A stretch of DNA of 64,000 bases from Nocardia sp. NRRL S-836. GTDB taxonomy: Bacteria; Actinomycetota; Actinomycetes; Mycobacteriales; Pseudonocardiaceae. Within the stretch, counting starts at the first letter, position 1. Every line of letters begins with the position of its first letter. A program made the translations under genes and the position numbers. The notes beneath the pieces were generated by a model. The model saw nothing but the letters and a program-made list of their open reading frames with translations. It did no database searches and was not told the origin of the DNA. The stretch lies in assembly GCF_001279525.1 (NCBI RefSeq), contig NZ_LGDY01000108.1, positions 34,480-98,479 of the forward strand, written 5' to 3'. Shown here piece after piece: positions 50,923-60,653 of this stretch.

Positions 50923-52002
50923 TCACATTCGTGGGGCTGTTGAGGCTCTCTCCACCAGGGAAACGTCGAGTCTCGTCGGGCGTGGCGGTCTGGCTCCGGC
51001 CAGTAACTTCAGTGCCAGTTCGCCGGCTCGCCGACCCTTGTCGGCGAGGGGTTGACGCACCGTAGTCAACGGTGGGTCGCTGTAGGCCGCCTCGGGGACG
51101 TCGTCGAATCCGGCGATCGACACGTCGGCGGGGACTGAAAGGCCTAGGTCGCGGGCGGCCCGGAGTGCGCCGAACGCCAGTTGGTCCGATGCGCACAGCA
51201 AAGCGCTCGGCCGGGGCGTGCGGGTGAGCAGCCACCGCGCGCCGAGACGTCCGAGCTCGCGATCACTGCCGCGCGCCTCCCACACCGGAACATTGTCCGG
51301 TTGCACCCCTGCTTTTTCCAAAGTGTCGAGGTAGCCGCCCAGGCGGTCGCGGCTCACGCGGAACGGCACGGCCGATCGGCGGTCCGCGGAGACCGGGCCG
51401 GATACGCCGTCCGGGTGCAGCGCGAACATGAGCACGCCGAACCGGGTGTGGCCCAGGGACAGCAGGTGCGCGGCGGCGAGGGAGGTGCCCTGGTAGTCCT
51501 GCACCTCGACGCGGGCCGAGTCGGGCAGGACGGGCTGGTCGATCACCACGAGCGGCAGACCGCGGGCGGCCACGGCGTCCAGCGCGGGTGCGGAGTCCGG
51601 CAGTGAGTACGCGACCATCACGTCCGCCTGCGCGCGCGTCACGATGGAGGGGCGCGGTCCGCCCGTGGAGTCGCCCGGCATCAGAACGAGGCTGTGGTCG
51701 TGGCCGTCCACGGTCGAAGCGAGGCCGTCGAGCACGATGGACAGTGCCGGATCCGTGAACGCCCCACGCAGGCCTTCGGGCAGCATGAAACCCACGGCTG
51801 CTGACGACCGTGTGGCCAGAGAGCGCGCAACGGGATCTGGGCCCGCATAGCCCAAAGAGCGCGCCGTCTCGAGAATGCGTTCGCGCAACGACGACGAGAG
51901 CTGGTCGGGCCGGTTGTACGCGTTCGACACCGTTGCCCGTGACACCCCGACCGCGGCGGCGACGGTGTCCAGCGTCGGCCTGCGGCGGCGATCGGAGTTC
52001 AC
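50923..52002 (-). CDS. LacI-family transcriptional regulator
   Basis: 359 residues from GTG 52002, which lies 7 nt behind TACGAT (leaderless type); ATG 52011 is an alternative. The N-terminal helix-turn-helix is PTLDTVAAAVGVSRATVSNA followed by YNRPDQLS. The C-terminal domain is a periplasmic-binding-protein-like sensor (VGFMLPEGLRGAF, ALLCASDQLAFGALRAARDL). The ligand is unknown. A perfect palindrome with the LacI-type centre lies between this gene and the divergent MFS gene, which it probably controls together with itself. Confidence 0.9.
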   Translation of the reverse strand: MNSDRRRRPTLDTVAAAVGVSRATVSNAYNRPDQLSSSLRERILETARSLGYAGPDPVARSLATRSSAAVGFMLPEGLRGAFTDPALSIVLDGLASTVDGHDHSLVLMPGDSTGGPRPSIVTRAQADVMVAYSLPDSAPALDAVAARGLPLVVIDQPVLPDSARVEVQDYQGTSLAAAHLLSLGHTRFGVLMFALHPDGVSGPVSADRRSAVPFRVSRDRLGGYLDTLEKAGVQPDNVPVWEARGSDRELGRLGARWLLTRTPRPSALLCASDQLAFGALRAARDLGLSVPADVSIAGFDDVPEAAYSDPPLTTVRQPLADKGRRAGELALKLLAGARPPRPTRLDVSLVERASTAPRM

Positions 52003-52047
52003 GAACAGCATCGTAGGCGAGGAATCACAGCACGTGAGCTGGCGCGT

Positions 52048-52061
52048 CTGAAGCGCTTCAG
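52048..52061. promoter_or_regulatory. LacI-type operator CTGAAGCGCTTCAG
   Basis: A perfect 14-bp palindrome with the AGCGCT core of LacI/GalR sites, 14 nt before the divergent MFS start and 46 nt before the LacI start. Confidence 0.75.
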
Positions 52062-52074
52062 TCATGCTGGGGCC

Positions 52075-53236
52075 ATGTCCCCACGCCTGGCCACGTTCGT
52101 CGTCTTCCTGGTGAACGGCGCCGTCTTCGGCACCTGGGCCTCCCGCGTGCCCGCGCTGGCCACGCAGGTCGGCGCCGAGGAAGGGGTTCTCGGCCTGGCA
52201 CTGCTCGGTGCGAGTGTCGGGCTGGCGTTCACGGCGGCTGGCCGCCAGGATCTGTGCCGTACACGGATCGCGAGGAGTCCTGATAGGGAGCACCCTCCTC
52301 TGTCCGCTGCTTCTGCCCGTTCTCGCGCTATCGCAGTCGCCGCTGCAACTGGGGCTCAGCCTGGTCGCCTTGGGCGCGAGTGTGGCGGCGATGGACGTGT
52401 CGATGAACATCGCCGCTGTCACCGTCGTCCGCGACCTGCGACGGCCGTTGATGCCGCAGTTCCACGCCGGGTTCAGCATCGGCGGCCTTGTCGGATCGCT
52501 GGGCAGTGCCGCCGCCGCTCAGGCGCAATGGACGCCCATGCGGCACTTCCTCGTCGCGGCGCTCGTCGGCCTGATCGTCACGGCGATTGTGGCGAGAAGC
52601 ATCCCCGGAGGAGTAGGGGAGCGGCATAGGCAAGAGACCACCGAACGAGCGAATGTCCTCAAGAGCCCGGTCCTCTGGCTGTTGGCGAGCGTCGCGCTGT
52701 GCAGCGCTATCGCGGAAGGGGCGGCGGCGGACTGGTCGGCGCTGTTCATGGTGCGTGAGCGCGGTATGGGTGACGCGGCGGCGGCATACGCCTATGCGGG
52801 GTTCTCCGTCACGATGGCGTTCGCACGGTGGTTCGGTGAGCCGGTGCAACGCCGGCTCGGCCCCCACCGGCTGCTCGCCGCGGGTGGCGGGCTTGCCGCA
52901 ACGGGGCTGGCGCTCGCGGTCGTCGTCCCGTTCCCGGCCGCGGGCTACCTCGGGTTCGGGCTGGCCGGGCTGGGGCTCGCGTTCTTGTTCCCGGTGGTCA
53001 TGGACCTGGCGGGCGAGGCGGGTGAACGTGCGGACGGCAGTGGTGGCGAGCGGGAGCTGGGGCTGGTGACGACGATCGCCTACACCGGGTTCCTCGCCGG
53101 TCCGCCGATCGTGGGCGGGCTGGCGCACGTGAGCTCGCTCGTCGTGTCGCTCGGGTTCGTGGCGCTGGTCACGGCGCTGATCATCCCGGCGACCTGGCTC
53201 GCGAAACGGGCTGCTAGGCAGCCGGCAGGCGTTTGA
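52075..53236 (+). pseudogene. MFS transporter interrupted by a frameshift
   Basis: From ATG 52075 the frame gives an MFS N-terminus (MSPRLATFVVFLVNGAVFGT, ALATQVGAEEGVLGLALLGA) as far as about 52237. After that, LAARICAVHGSRGVLIG and the remaining membrane segments are in another frame, to stop 53236. Joined, it would be about 385 residues of the sugar/drug MFS type that opens with this motif and carries about 11-12 membrane segments. A loss of two bases or gain of one near 52238 explains it. The intact regulator and operator suggest recent loss or a sequencing error. Confidence 0.75.
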
Positions 53237-53735
53237 GCGCCACCTGGGCGACCGGTTCCAGCAGCTTCGTCGCCTGCGTCTCGGTCGCGCCCTTCTTGTT
53301 GATCGCGACCAGCAGCGACTCGGTGCGCGAGGTCGCGATCGTGGCCGTGCACACCATGTTGTCGCTCTCCTGGCCACAGGACAGCCAGGTGGCGTGCTTG
53401 AGCGTCTGGACCTCGGAGCCCTTCGTCTGCCGGTTCTTCGACTCGTCGAACGACCGGTACGGCACCGCGACCATGACCTGCACGTTCTCGTTCATGACGA
53501 ACAGGCACGAGTTGGGGATCTTGTCGCTCTGCGGCGCCGGCTTGTACTTGGGCGTGCCGATCGGCTTGAGGTCGTTCTCGGAGACCAGCGAGCACGGGTC
53601 GATGTTCGCCGTCTTGCGCGGCGTCGGCACGGCGGGGCCCGGCGGCAACGGCTCCGCCACGGGCTCGCCCTGGACGCGGTACGAGCAGCCGGCCACGAGG
53701 AACACGGCGACCAGCAGGAGGAGAGAACGGCTCAC
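53214..53735 (-). CDS. DUF3558-type lipoprotein
   Basis: 173 residues from GTG 53735 (TAGTGT box 8 nt upstream). The lipobox is LVAGC at about residues 11-15, and the protein then has a Pro-rich linker and the DUF3558 pattern DPCSLVSENDLKPIG, SCLFVMNENVQVMVAV, and WLSCGQES / MVCTATIA. It is anchored on the outer face of the membrane. Role unknown. Divergent from the CopD-CtaG gene with overlapping promoters; overlaps the MFS pseudogene 3' end by 23 nt. Confidence 0.82.
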   Translation of the reverse strand: MSRSLLLLVAVFLVAGCSYRVQGEPVAEPLPPGPAVPTPRKTANIDPCSLVSENDLKPIGTPKYKPAPQSDKIPNSCLFVMNENVQVMVAVPYRSFDESKNRQTKGSEVQTLKHATWLSCGQESDNMVCTATIATSRTESLLVAINKKGATETQATKLLEPVAQVALKRLPAA

Positions 53736-53757
53736 ACAGGGCAACACTAGACGTGCG

Positions 53758-53770
53758 TAGGCTCCAAGCC
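53758..53770 (+). promoter_or_regulatory. Leaderless-type -10 box of the CopD-CtaG gene
   Basis: TAGGCT at 53758-53763 stands 7 nt before GTG 53771 and no Shine-Dalgarno site is present. It supports that start over GTG 53753. Confidence 0.45.
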
Positions 53771-55702
53771 GTGGCAATCGAGCGCTCGACCAGAACGGGG
53801 TTGGTCCCCCTCGTCGTCATCGGCTTCGCGGTGGCGGCGCTCGTCGCGGTCGCGATGAGCGCGCTCTCGCCGAACCCACCCGCGGGCCTGCTCATCGTCC
53901 GCGTCCTCACCGAGACCGGCGCGGTGGTGACCATCGGTTCGTTGTTGCTGGCAGCGTTCCTCGTGCCACCGCAGCGCTCCGGCATGCTCGCCGCCGACGG
54001 GTATGCCGCGATGCGCACGGCTGGGTGGTCCTCCCTCGTGTGGCTGGCGGGCGCGGTGCTCTCTGTGCCGTTCACCACTGCCTCGGCCATCGACCGGCCG
54101 GTGTCGTCGTTCAGCCTCTCGCAGATGATCGGCACGTCGATGCTGCTGGAGCAGTCGAAGGCGTGGGCGCTGACGGCGATCATCGTGGCGTTGCTCGCGC
54201 TCGGCTGCCGCCTGGTGCTGTCGTGGGCGTGGACCGCGGTCCTGCTGTTCGTGGCGATCTTCGCGTTGGTGCCGGTGGCGGTGACCGGCCACTCGTCGTC
54301 GGGCGGCTCGCACGACATGGCCACCAACAGCCTGTTGTTCCACCTCGTCGCCGTGGTGCTGTGGGTGGGCGGTCTGATCGCACTGCTCGCACACGGCAGG
54401 CGTGGCGGCGCCCACCTGCCGCTGGCCGCGTCCCGGTTCTCGAAGCTCGCGCTGGTCTGCTGGATCGTCCTGGCCGTCTCCGGCGTGGTGAACGCGCTGG
54501 TCAGGATCACCCCGGCCGACCTCGTGACCTCCACCTACGGCTGGCTCACGCTGGGCAAGCTCGCCTGCCTGGTGGTGCTCGGCGTGTTCGGCTACTTCCA
54601 GCGCGAACGCGGCGTGCGCGGCGTGGTCGACGGGCGGCCGGCGGCGTTGCTGAAGCTCGCGGGCGTCGAAGTCCTGCTGATGATGTTCACGATCGGGCTC
54701 GCCGTCGCGCTGGCCCGCACGCCTCCGCCGAACGGCAGCGTCGAGCTGCCCAGCCGCACCGAGATCGCCATCGGCTACGACCTGGACGGTCCGCCGACGC
54801 TGGCGCGCATCCTGTTCGACTGGCGCTTCGACCTCATCTACGGCACGTTCGCGCTGGTCTTCGCCGCGCTGTACGTGCTGGGCGTGCGCCGGCTCACCAA
54901 GCGTGGCGACAAGTGGCCGGTCGGTCGCACGGTCGCGTGGCTGTGCGGGTGTTTCTCCCTCTTGTTCGCCACGTCGTCGGGCATGGGCCGCTATTCGCCC
55001 GCGATGTTCAGCGTGCACATGGAAGCGCACATGGTGCTGTCCATGCTGACGCCGATCCTGTTCGTGCTCGGTGGACCGGTGACGCTGGCCTTGCGCGCCT
55101 TGCCGGTGAGCAAGGAGGTGCCGGGGCCGCGGGAGTGGCTGCTGGCCTTCGTCCACTCGCCGGTGGCACGGGTGCTCACGAACCCGTTCGTGGCGCTGGC
55201 GTTGTTCGTCGGCTCGTTCTACGCCCTGTACTTCTCGGGTCTGTTCGAGGCCGCGTTGCCGTACCACTGGGCGCACCTCGCGATGAACGCCCACTTCATC
55301 CTCGCCGGCTACGTCTTCTACTGGCCCGTGATCGGCGTCGACCCGTCGCCGAACAAGCTGCCGCCGCTGGGCCGGCTGGGGCTGTTGTTCGCGTCGATCC
55401 CGTTCCACGCGTTCTTCGGCGTCGTGCTGATGAGCTCGCAGAACGTCATCGGCGAGCAGTTCTACCGCGGGCTGTCGCTGCCGTGGGTGCAGAACCTGCT
55501 GGAGGACCAGCGGCTCGGCGGCGGCATCGCGTGGGCCGCGGGCGAGCTGCCGTTGCTGGTGGTGATGGTCGCCCTGCTCACGCAGTGGGCGCGGCAGGAC
55601 GGCCGGGACGCGAAGCGGCTGGACCGCAAGGCCGACGCCGATGGCGGCGCCGACCTCGAGGCCTACAACGCGATGCTGCGCAAGCTCGCGGGCAAGGACT
55701 AG
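53771..55702 (+). CDS. Fused CopD (copper resistance D)-CtaG (caa3 oxidase assembly) membrane protein
   Basis: 643 residues, about 14 membrane segments. The first half (to about residue 300) has the CopD pattern with HLVAVVLWVGGLIALL and FSKLALVCWIVLAVSGVVNA. The second half (from about 345) is CtaG-like: SPAMFSVHMEAHMVLSMLTP and LAMNAHFILAGYVFYWPVIG with conserved His residues that could bind copper. Fusions of this kind are common in actinobacteria and are thought to deliver copper to cytochrome oxidase. It overlaps the convergent ABC permease by CTAG. Confidence 0.92.
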   Translation: MAIERSTRTGLVPLVVIGFAVAALVAVAMSALSPNPPAGLLIVRVLTETGAVVTIGSLLLAAFLVPPQRSGMLAADGYAAMRTAGWSSLVWLAGAVLSVPFTTASAIDRPVSSFSLSQMIGTSMLLEQSKAWALTAIIVALLALGCRLVLSWAWTAVLLFVAIFALVPVAVTGHSSSGGSHDMATNSLLFHLVAVVLWVGGLIALLAHGRRGGAHLPLAASRFSKLALVCWIVLAVSGVVNALVRITPADLVTSTYGWLTLGKLACLVVLGVFGYFQRERGVRGVVDGRPAALLKLAGVEVLLMMFTIGLAVALARTPPPNGSVELPSRTEIAIGYDLDGPPTLARILFDWRFDLIYGTFALVFAALYVLGVRRLTKRGDKWPVGRTVAWLCGCFSLLFATSSGMGRYSPAMFSVHMEAHMVLSMLTPILFVLGGPVTLALRALPVSKEVPGPREWLLAFVHSPVARVLTNPFVALALFVGSFYALYFSGLFEAALPYHWAHLAMNAHFILAGYVFYWPVIGVDPSPNKLPPLGRLGLLFASIPFHAFFGVVLMSSQNVIGEQFYRGLSLPWVQNLLEDQRLGGGIAWAAGELPLLVVMVALLTQWARQDGRDAKRLDRKADADGGADLEAYNAMLRKLAGKD

Positions 55703-56496
55703 ATCGACAACGGCCTGCGGAACCCGCGGACCGCGAAGAACGCGCCGACCACCGCGATCACGCCGCTCGTGATTAGCGCACCGGCCACACCCGTGACGGG
55801 GTGGGCGAGCGCGAGGCTGCGTGCGGCGTCGACCGCGTAGGTCAGCGGGTTGACCTTCGCGATCGCCTGCAGCCAGCCGGGCAGGCCGGTGATCGGCACG
55901 AACGCGCTGGACGCGAACATCAGCGGGAACATCGCCAGGAAGCCGACGGTCTGCATCAGCTCCGCCTTGCGCACCCATGCTGCGATCGCGATGAACACCC
56001 AGCTCAGCGCCCATCCCACGACCAGCGCGAGCCCCAGGGCGGCGAGCGTGCCGAGCATGCCGCCGTCGGGCCGGAACCCGAACACCAGCACGCCGAACGC
56101 GATCATCAGCACGAGCTGGAACGCGGTCCGCACGGCGTCGGAGAGGTTGCGGGCCAGCAGAACCGTGCTGGGCCTGATGGGCAGCGAACGGAACCGTGCG
56201 AGCACACCGTTGGACATGTCCTGCACGAGCCCGATACCGGACGCGAGAGAGGACTGCATCGCGGTGTTCACGAGGATCGCGGGCAGCAGGAAGTTGATGT
56301 AGCTCATGCCCGGCGGGAAGTTCGCCGTCGAGGTGATGCTGCCGAAGATCTGGCTGAACAGCGTCAGCATGATCAACGGCTGCAGGATGCTGAAGAACAC
56401 CAGCGCGGGCGTGCGCAGCAGTGCGCGCAGAGAACGGCCGGTCAGCACCAGAACCTGTGTCGGGTAGCTGCTGCCGTGCCAGGTCAAGGTCGCCAT
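55699..56496 (-). CDS. ABC-2-type exporter permease, DrrB-like
   Basis: 265 residues from ATG 56496. Six membrane segments in ABC-2 pattern follow a short cytoplasmic N-terminus (TGRSLRALLRTPALVFFSIL). RNLSDAVRTAFQLVLMIAFG and PITGLPGWLQAIAKVNPLTY are the family's conserved regions. It pairs with the ATPase encoded 8 nt upstream to form a DrrAB-like exporter for drugs or lipids. Third gene of the TetR-led operon. Confidence 0.9.
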   Translation of the reverse strand: MATLTWHGSSYPTQVLVLTGRSLRALLRTPALVFFSILQPLIMLTLFSQIFGSITSTANFPPGMSYINFLLPAILVNTAMQSSLASGIGLVQDMSNGVLARFRSLPIRPSTVLLARNLSDAVRTAFQLVLMIAFGVLVFGFRPDGGMLGTLAALGLALVVGWALSWVFIAIAAWVRKAELMQTVGFLAMFPLMFASSAFVPITGLPGWLQAIAKVNPLTYAVDAARSLALAHPVTGVAGALITSGVIAVVGAFFAVRGFRRPLSI

Positions 56497-56504
56497 GGTT
56501 CCCC

Positions 56505-57428
56505 CTAGTTCGCGGCGAGTGTGAGGTAGACGTCGTCCAAGGTGGGCTCTTTGAGGCCGATTTCGTGCGCCTCCAAGCCGTTGTCGTCCAACGCGCGCAC
56601 GACCGTCGCAAGGTCGCGCGATGCGCTGACGGGCGTGGTGAGCGTGAGACCTTCGGCGACCGGGTGCAGGCCCACGGCGCCGATCGCCGTCAGCGCCGTG
56701 TCCACATCGGACGCCGAGTCGAGCGTCACGGTCACGGTGCGCTGCCCGACCTGCGCCTTGAGCTCGGCGGACGTGCCGGACGCGACGACCTTGCCGTGGG
56801 ACAGCACGGTGATCGAGTCGGCGAGCCGGTCGGCCTCGTCCAGGTACTGCGTCGTGAGCAGCACCGTGGTGCCGTCCGCGACGAGCTTCTCGACGATCTC
56901 CCACATCGCGAGGCGGCTGGCCGGGTCGAGCCCGGTGGTCGGCTCGTCCAGGAACAGCACCTCGGGGTTGCCCACCAGCGACGCGGCCAGGTCGAGGCGC
57001 CGCCGCATGCCGCCGGAGTACGTCTTGGCGTTGCGCTTGGCGGCGTCGGTGAGGTCGAACTGCTCCAGCAGGTCGTCGGCGCGCTGGTGGGCCTGCCTGC
57101 GGCTGGCGCCGAGCAGGCGGGCGATCAGCACGAGGTTGTCGTGGCCGCTGAGCTGCTCGTCGACCGCGGCGAACTGGCCGGTCAGGCCGATGCGGCTGCG
57201 CACGTCGTGGCTCTGCCTGACGACGTCGAAGCCGGCGACCTTCGCGTTGCCACCGGTCGGCGGCAGCATGGTGGTGAGGATGTTGACCAGCGTGGTCTTG
57301 CCGGCGCCGTTGTGGCCCAGCAGGCCCAGGACGGTGCCCTTCTTCGCGGTGACGCTCACGCCGTCGAGCGCGTTGACGTCACCGAACCTCTTGCTCACAT
57401 CGGTGGCTTCGATCATGAGCTCAGACAT
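56505..57428 (-). CDS. ABC exporter ATPase, DrrA-like
   Basis: 307 residues. The Walker A is GLLGHNGAGKTTLV (about 34-47), the signature YSGGMRRRLDLAASLVG and Walker B EVLFLDEPTTGLDP. The C-terminal extension after residue about 220 is the DrrA-type domain (QRTVTVTLDSASDVDTALTA). It overlaps the upstream TetR gene by 8 nt, giving translational coupling. Confidence 0.95.
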   Translation of the reverse strand: MSELMIEATDVSKRFGDVNALDGVSVTAKKGTVLGLLGHNGAGKTTLVNILTTMLPPTGGNAKVAGFDVVRQSHDVRSRIGLTGQFAAVDEQLSGHDNLVLIARLLGASRRQAHQRADDLLEQFDLTDAAKRNAKTYSGGMRRRLDLAASLVGNPEVLFLDEPTTGLDPASRLAMWEIVEKLVADGTTVLLTTQYLDEADRLADSITVLSHGKVVASGTSAELKAQVGQRTVTVTLDSASDVDTALTAIGAVGLHPVAEGLTLTTPVSASRDLATVVRALDDNGLEAHEIGLKEPTLDDVYLTLAAN

Positions 57429-58035
57429 CGGTTCCCCCTGACTTGAGTGCTCCGTGCAGGAACAGCTCCACCAGCTGGTCCGGATCGACGGTCGTCTCGC
57501 CGAAGCCGTTGCCCTGCAGGCGGTTGGTGAAGACGAAGCCGAGCAGCAGCCGGGCGGCGTGCTCGGGGCTCGTGCGCAGTTCCACGTCGCCGAACATGTC
57601 GGCGATCGCGGTGGAGATGCGTTGCATGCCGGCTTGCGGGCCCTTGTGCTTCTCGTGGTCCTCGTGGCTCGGCTGGTAGCCGGACTCGCGCAGAGCGCCC
57701 ATGACGCTCCACATGCGTTCGAGGTAGCCGGTCACCGTGCTGGCCGCCTCCACGAGGCGTTGCTCGATCGGCAGCTCGGCGGGGATCGCCTTGATGCGCG
57801 CTTCTTCCTCTTCGCTGAGCAGAGCGCGCTGGATGACGGCACCGAGCAGCTCGGCCTTGTCCTTGAAGACGCGGAAGACCGTGCCCTCGGCGATCCCGGC
57901 CGCGGCGGCGATCTGGCTGGTGGTGACGTTCGCGCCGTCTTTGACGACGAGCGGCAGCGTCGCCTGGACGATCGCCTCGCGGCGGTCCTCCGGGCTCATC
58001 GCGGGGGCGCGGCGGCGGCGTGGTTCCTCTGGCAC
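57421..58035 (-). CDS. TetR-family regulator of the DrrAB-like exporter
   Basis: 204 residues from GTG 58035, chosen because a full promoter ends 6 nt before it. The helix-turn-helix is TTSQIAAAAGIAEGTVFRVF, preceded by MSPEDRREAIVQATLPLVV. The C-terminal domain is helical and likely binds the exported compound. Auto-control through the palindrome inside its promoter spacer is strongly suggested. Confidence 0.93.
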   Translation of the reverse strand: MPEEPRRRRAPAMSPEDRREAIVQATLPLVVKDGANVTTSQIAAAAGIAEGTVFRVFKDKAELLGAVIQRALLSEEEEARIKAIPAELPIEQRLVEAASTVTGYLERMWSVMGALRESGYQPSHEDHEKHKGPQAGMQRISTAIADMFGDVELRTSPEHAARLLLGFVFTNRLQGNGFGETTVDPDQLVELFLHGALKSGGTDV

Positions 58036-58041
58036 CTCACC

Positions 58042-58071
58042 ACTGTATGAGTGAGTACTCACTCATGTCAA
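58042..58071 (-). promoter_or_regulatory. Promoter of the TetR-ABC operon
   Basis: A consensus -35 TTGACA (58066-58071) and -10 TACAGT (58042-58047) are separated by 18 nt on the minus strand. The start codon lies 6 nt after the -10, so the message is leaderless. Confidence 0.75.
58047..58066. promoter_or_regulatory. Perfect 20-bp TetR operator in the promoter spacer
   Basis: ATGAGTGAGTACTCACTCAT is a perfect palindrome that fills the -35/-10 spacer of the TetR-ABC promoter, so binding would block RNA polymerase. Confidence 0.8.
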
Positions 58072-58072
58072 T

Positions 58073-58088
58073 GAGTGGGCGCTCACTC
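58073..58088. promoter_or_regulatory. Second, imperfect TetR operator
   Basis: GAGTGGGCGCTCACTC repeats the GAGTG...CACTC arms of the perfect site, immediately upstream of the -35. Confidence 0.6.
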
Positions 58089-58268
58089 ACTCGCTCGGCT
58101 CCAGCGCGGCCCTAGCACACAGGACCGACAATTCCGCCGACGGAGACGGCCCAAGATCCCTACCTGTCCACAACCCGCGAGTAATCCACAGATCCACCTC
58201 CACGCCGCCACCCCACCCCGCCACCGGAGCAACCTGGACGGGCAACCCCGACCCTGGAGGCACACCCG

Positions 58269-58694
58269 ATGGCCTGGAATTCCACCCTGATCACCGTTGT
58301 TGGCAATGTCGTCAGCGACGTCAGCCACCGGATCGGCGAGGACGGCAGGAGCAACGCCTTCTTCCGCATCGCCTCGACCGAACGCCGGTACAACACCGCG
58401 CTCGGCGACTGGGAGGACGGCGAGACGCTGATGCTCGGTGTCACGTGCTGGCGCAAGCTCGCCGACACCGTGCACACCACCCTGTCCAAGGGTGATCCCG
58501 TGCTGGTCCAGGGCAGGCTGCGGATGCGCTACTACGAGAAGGACGAGCAGAAGAAGTCCGCGCTCAACGTGGACGCGCTCCAGATCGGCCTGGATCTCAC
58601 CCGCGTGCAGTCACTCGCCTCCGCCGTGATCGTTGAGCCCCGCGTGAGCGAAGATCACGCGGGGGAGCCGGCCGCGGTGGTCCCGGCGTTTTGA
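58269..58694 (+). CDS. ssb: Single-stranded DNA-binding protein, secondary copy
   Basis: 141 residues with GGAGG 8 nt upstream of the ATG. The OB fold is recognisable: TLITVVGNVVSDVSHRI, NAFFRIASTERRYNTALGDW and GDPVLVQGRLRMRYYEKDEQ. It is shorter than the main actinobacterial SSB (near rpsF) and lacks the Gly-rich linker. The C-terminus ends AVVPAF without the acidic DDxPF tip that recruits partner proteins. Probably a paralogue used in DNA uptake, stress or sporulation-related segregation as known in streptomycetes; the exact role is inferred. Confidence 0.9.
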   Translation: MAWNSTLITVVGNVVSDVSHRIGEDGRSNAFFRIASTERRYNTALGDWEDGETLMLGVTCWRKLADTVHTTLSKGDPVLVQGRLRMRYYEKDEQKKSALNVDALQIGLDLTRVQSLASAVIVEPRVSEDHAGEPAAVVPAF

Positions 58695-58945
58695 CCTTGC
58701 GCCGATCAGGGCAACCGCGCACGGGACTTCGGGAACACACGCGATCCGGCCGCGCCGCCGGTGATGATGTACGCACTGCGATCTCAGAAGGAGGGAAGCT
58801 CGTAGATCGGGGCCGATGAGGACCGATCGCCGAGGGTCGTTCACATTCGAACGGAACGGGCTGGTCACCGTGTCGCGTGACGCTCGATCCAGGGGTGAAG
58901 ACCTGCTTGTCGGCGACCGAGGTCAGTGGCCTCCGGGCACCGCTC
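58695..58945. other. Intergenic region between ssb and ettA
   Basis: About 250 bases with no convincing gene on either strand, no T-tract terminator and no clear repeat. A TACGAT box follows at 58946. Confidence 0.4.
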
Positions 58946-58958
58946 TACGATCGCCGCC
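58946..58958 (+). promoter_or_regulatory. Leaderless-type -10 box of ettA
   Basis: TACGAT at 58946-58951 is followed by 7 nt and ATG 58959. No Shine-Dalgarno site. Confidence 0.5.
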
Positions 58959-60635
<1,677 letters not shown>

Positions 60636-60653
60636 GAGGGCAACGGCGACGTC

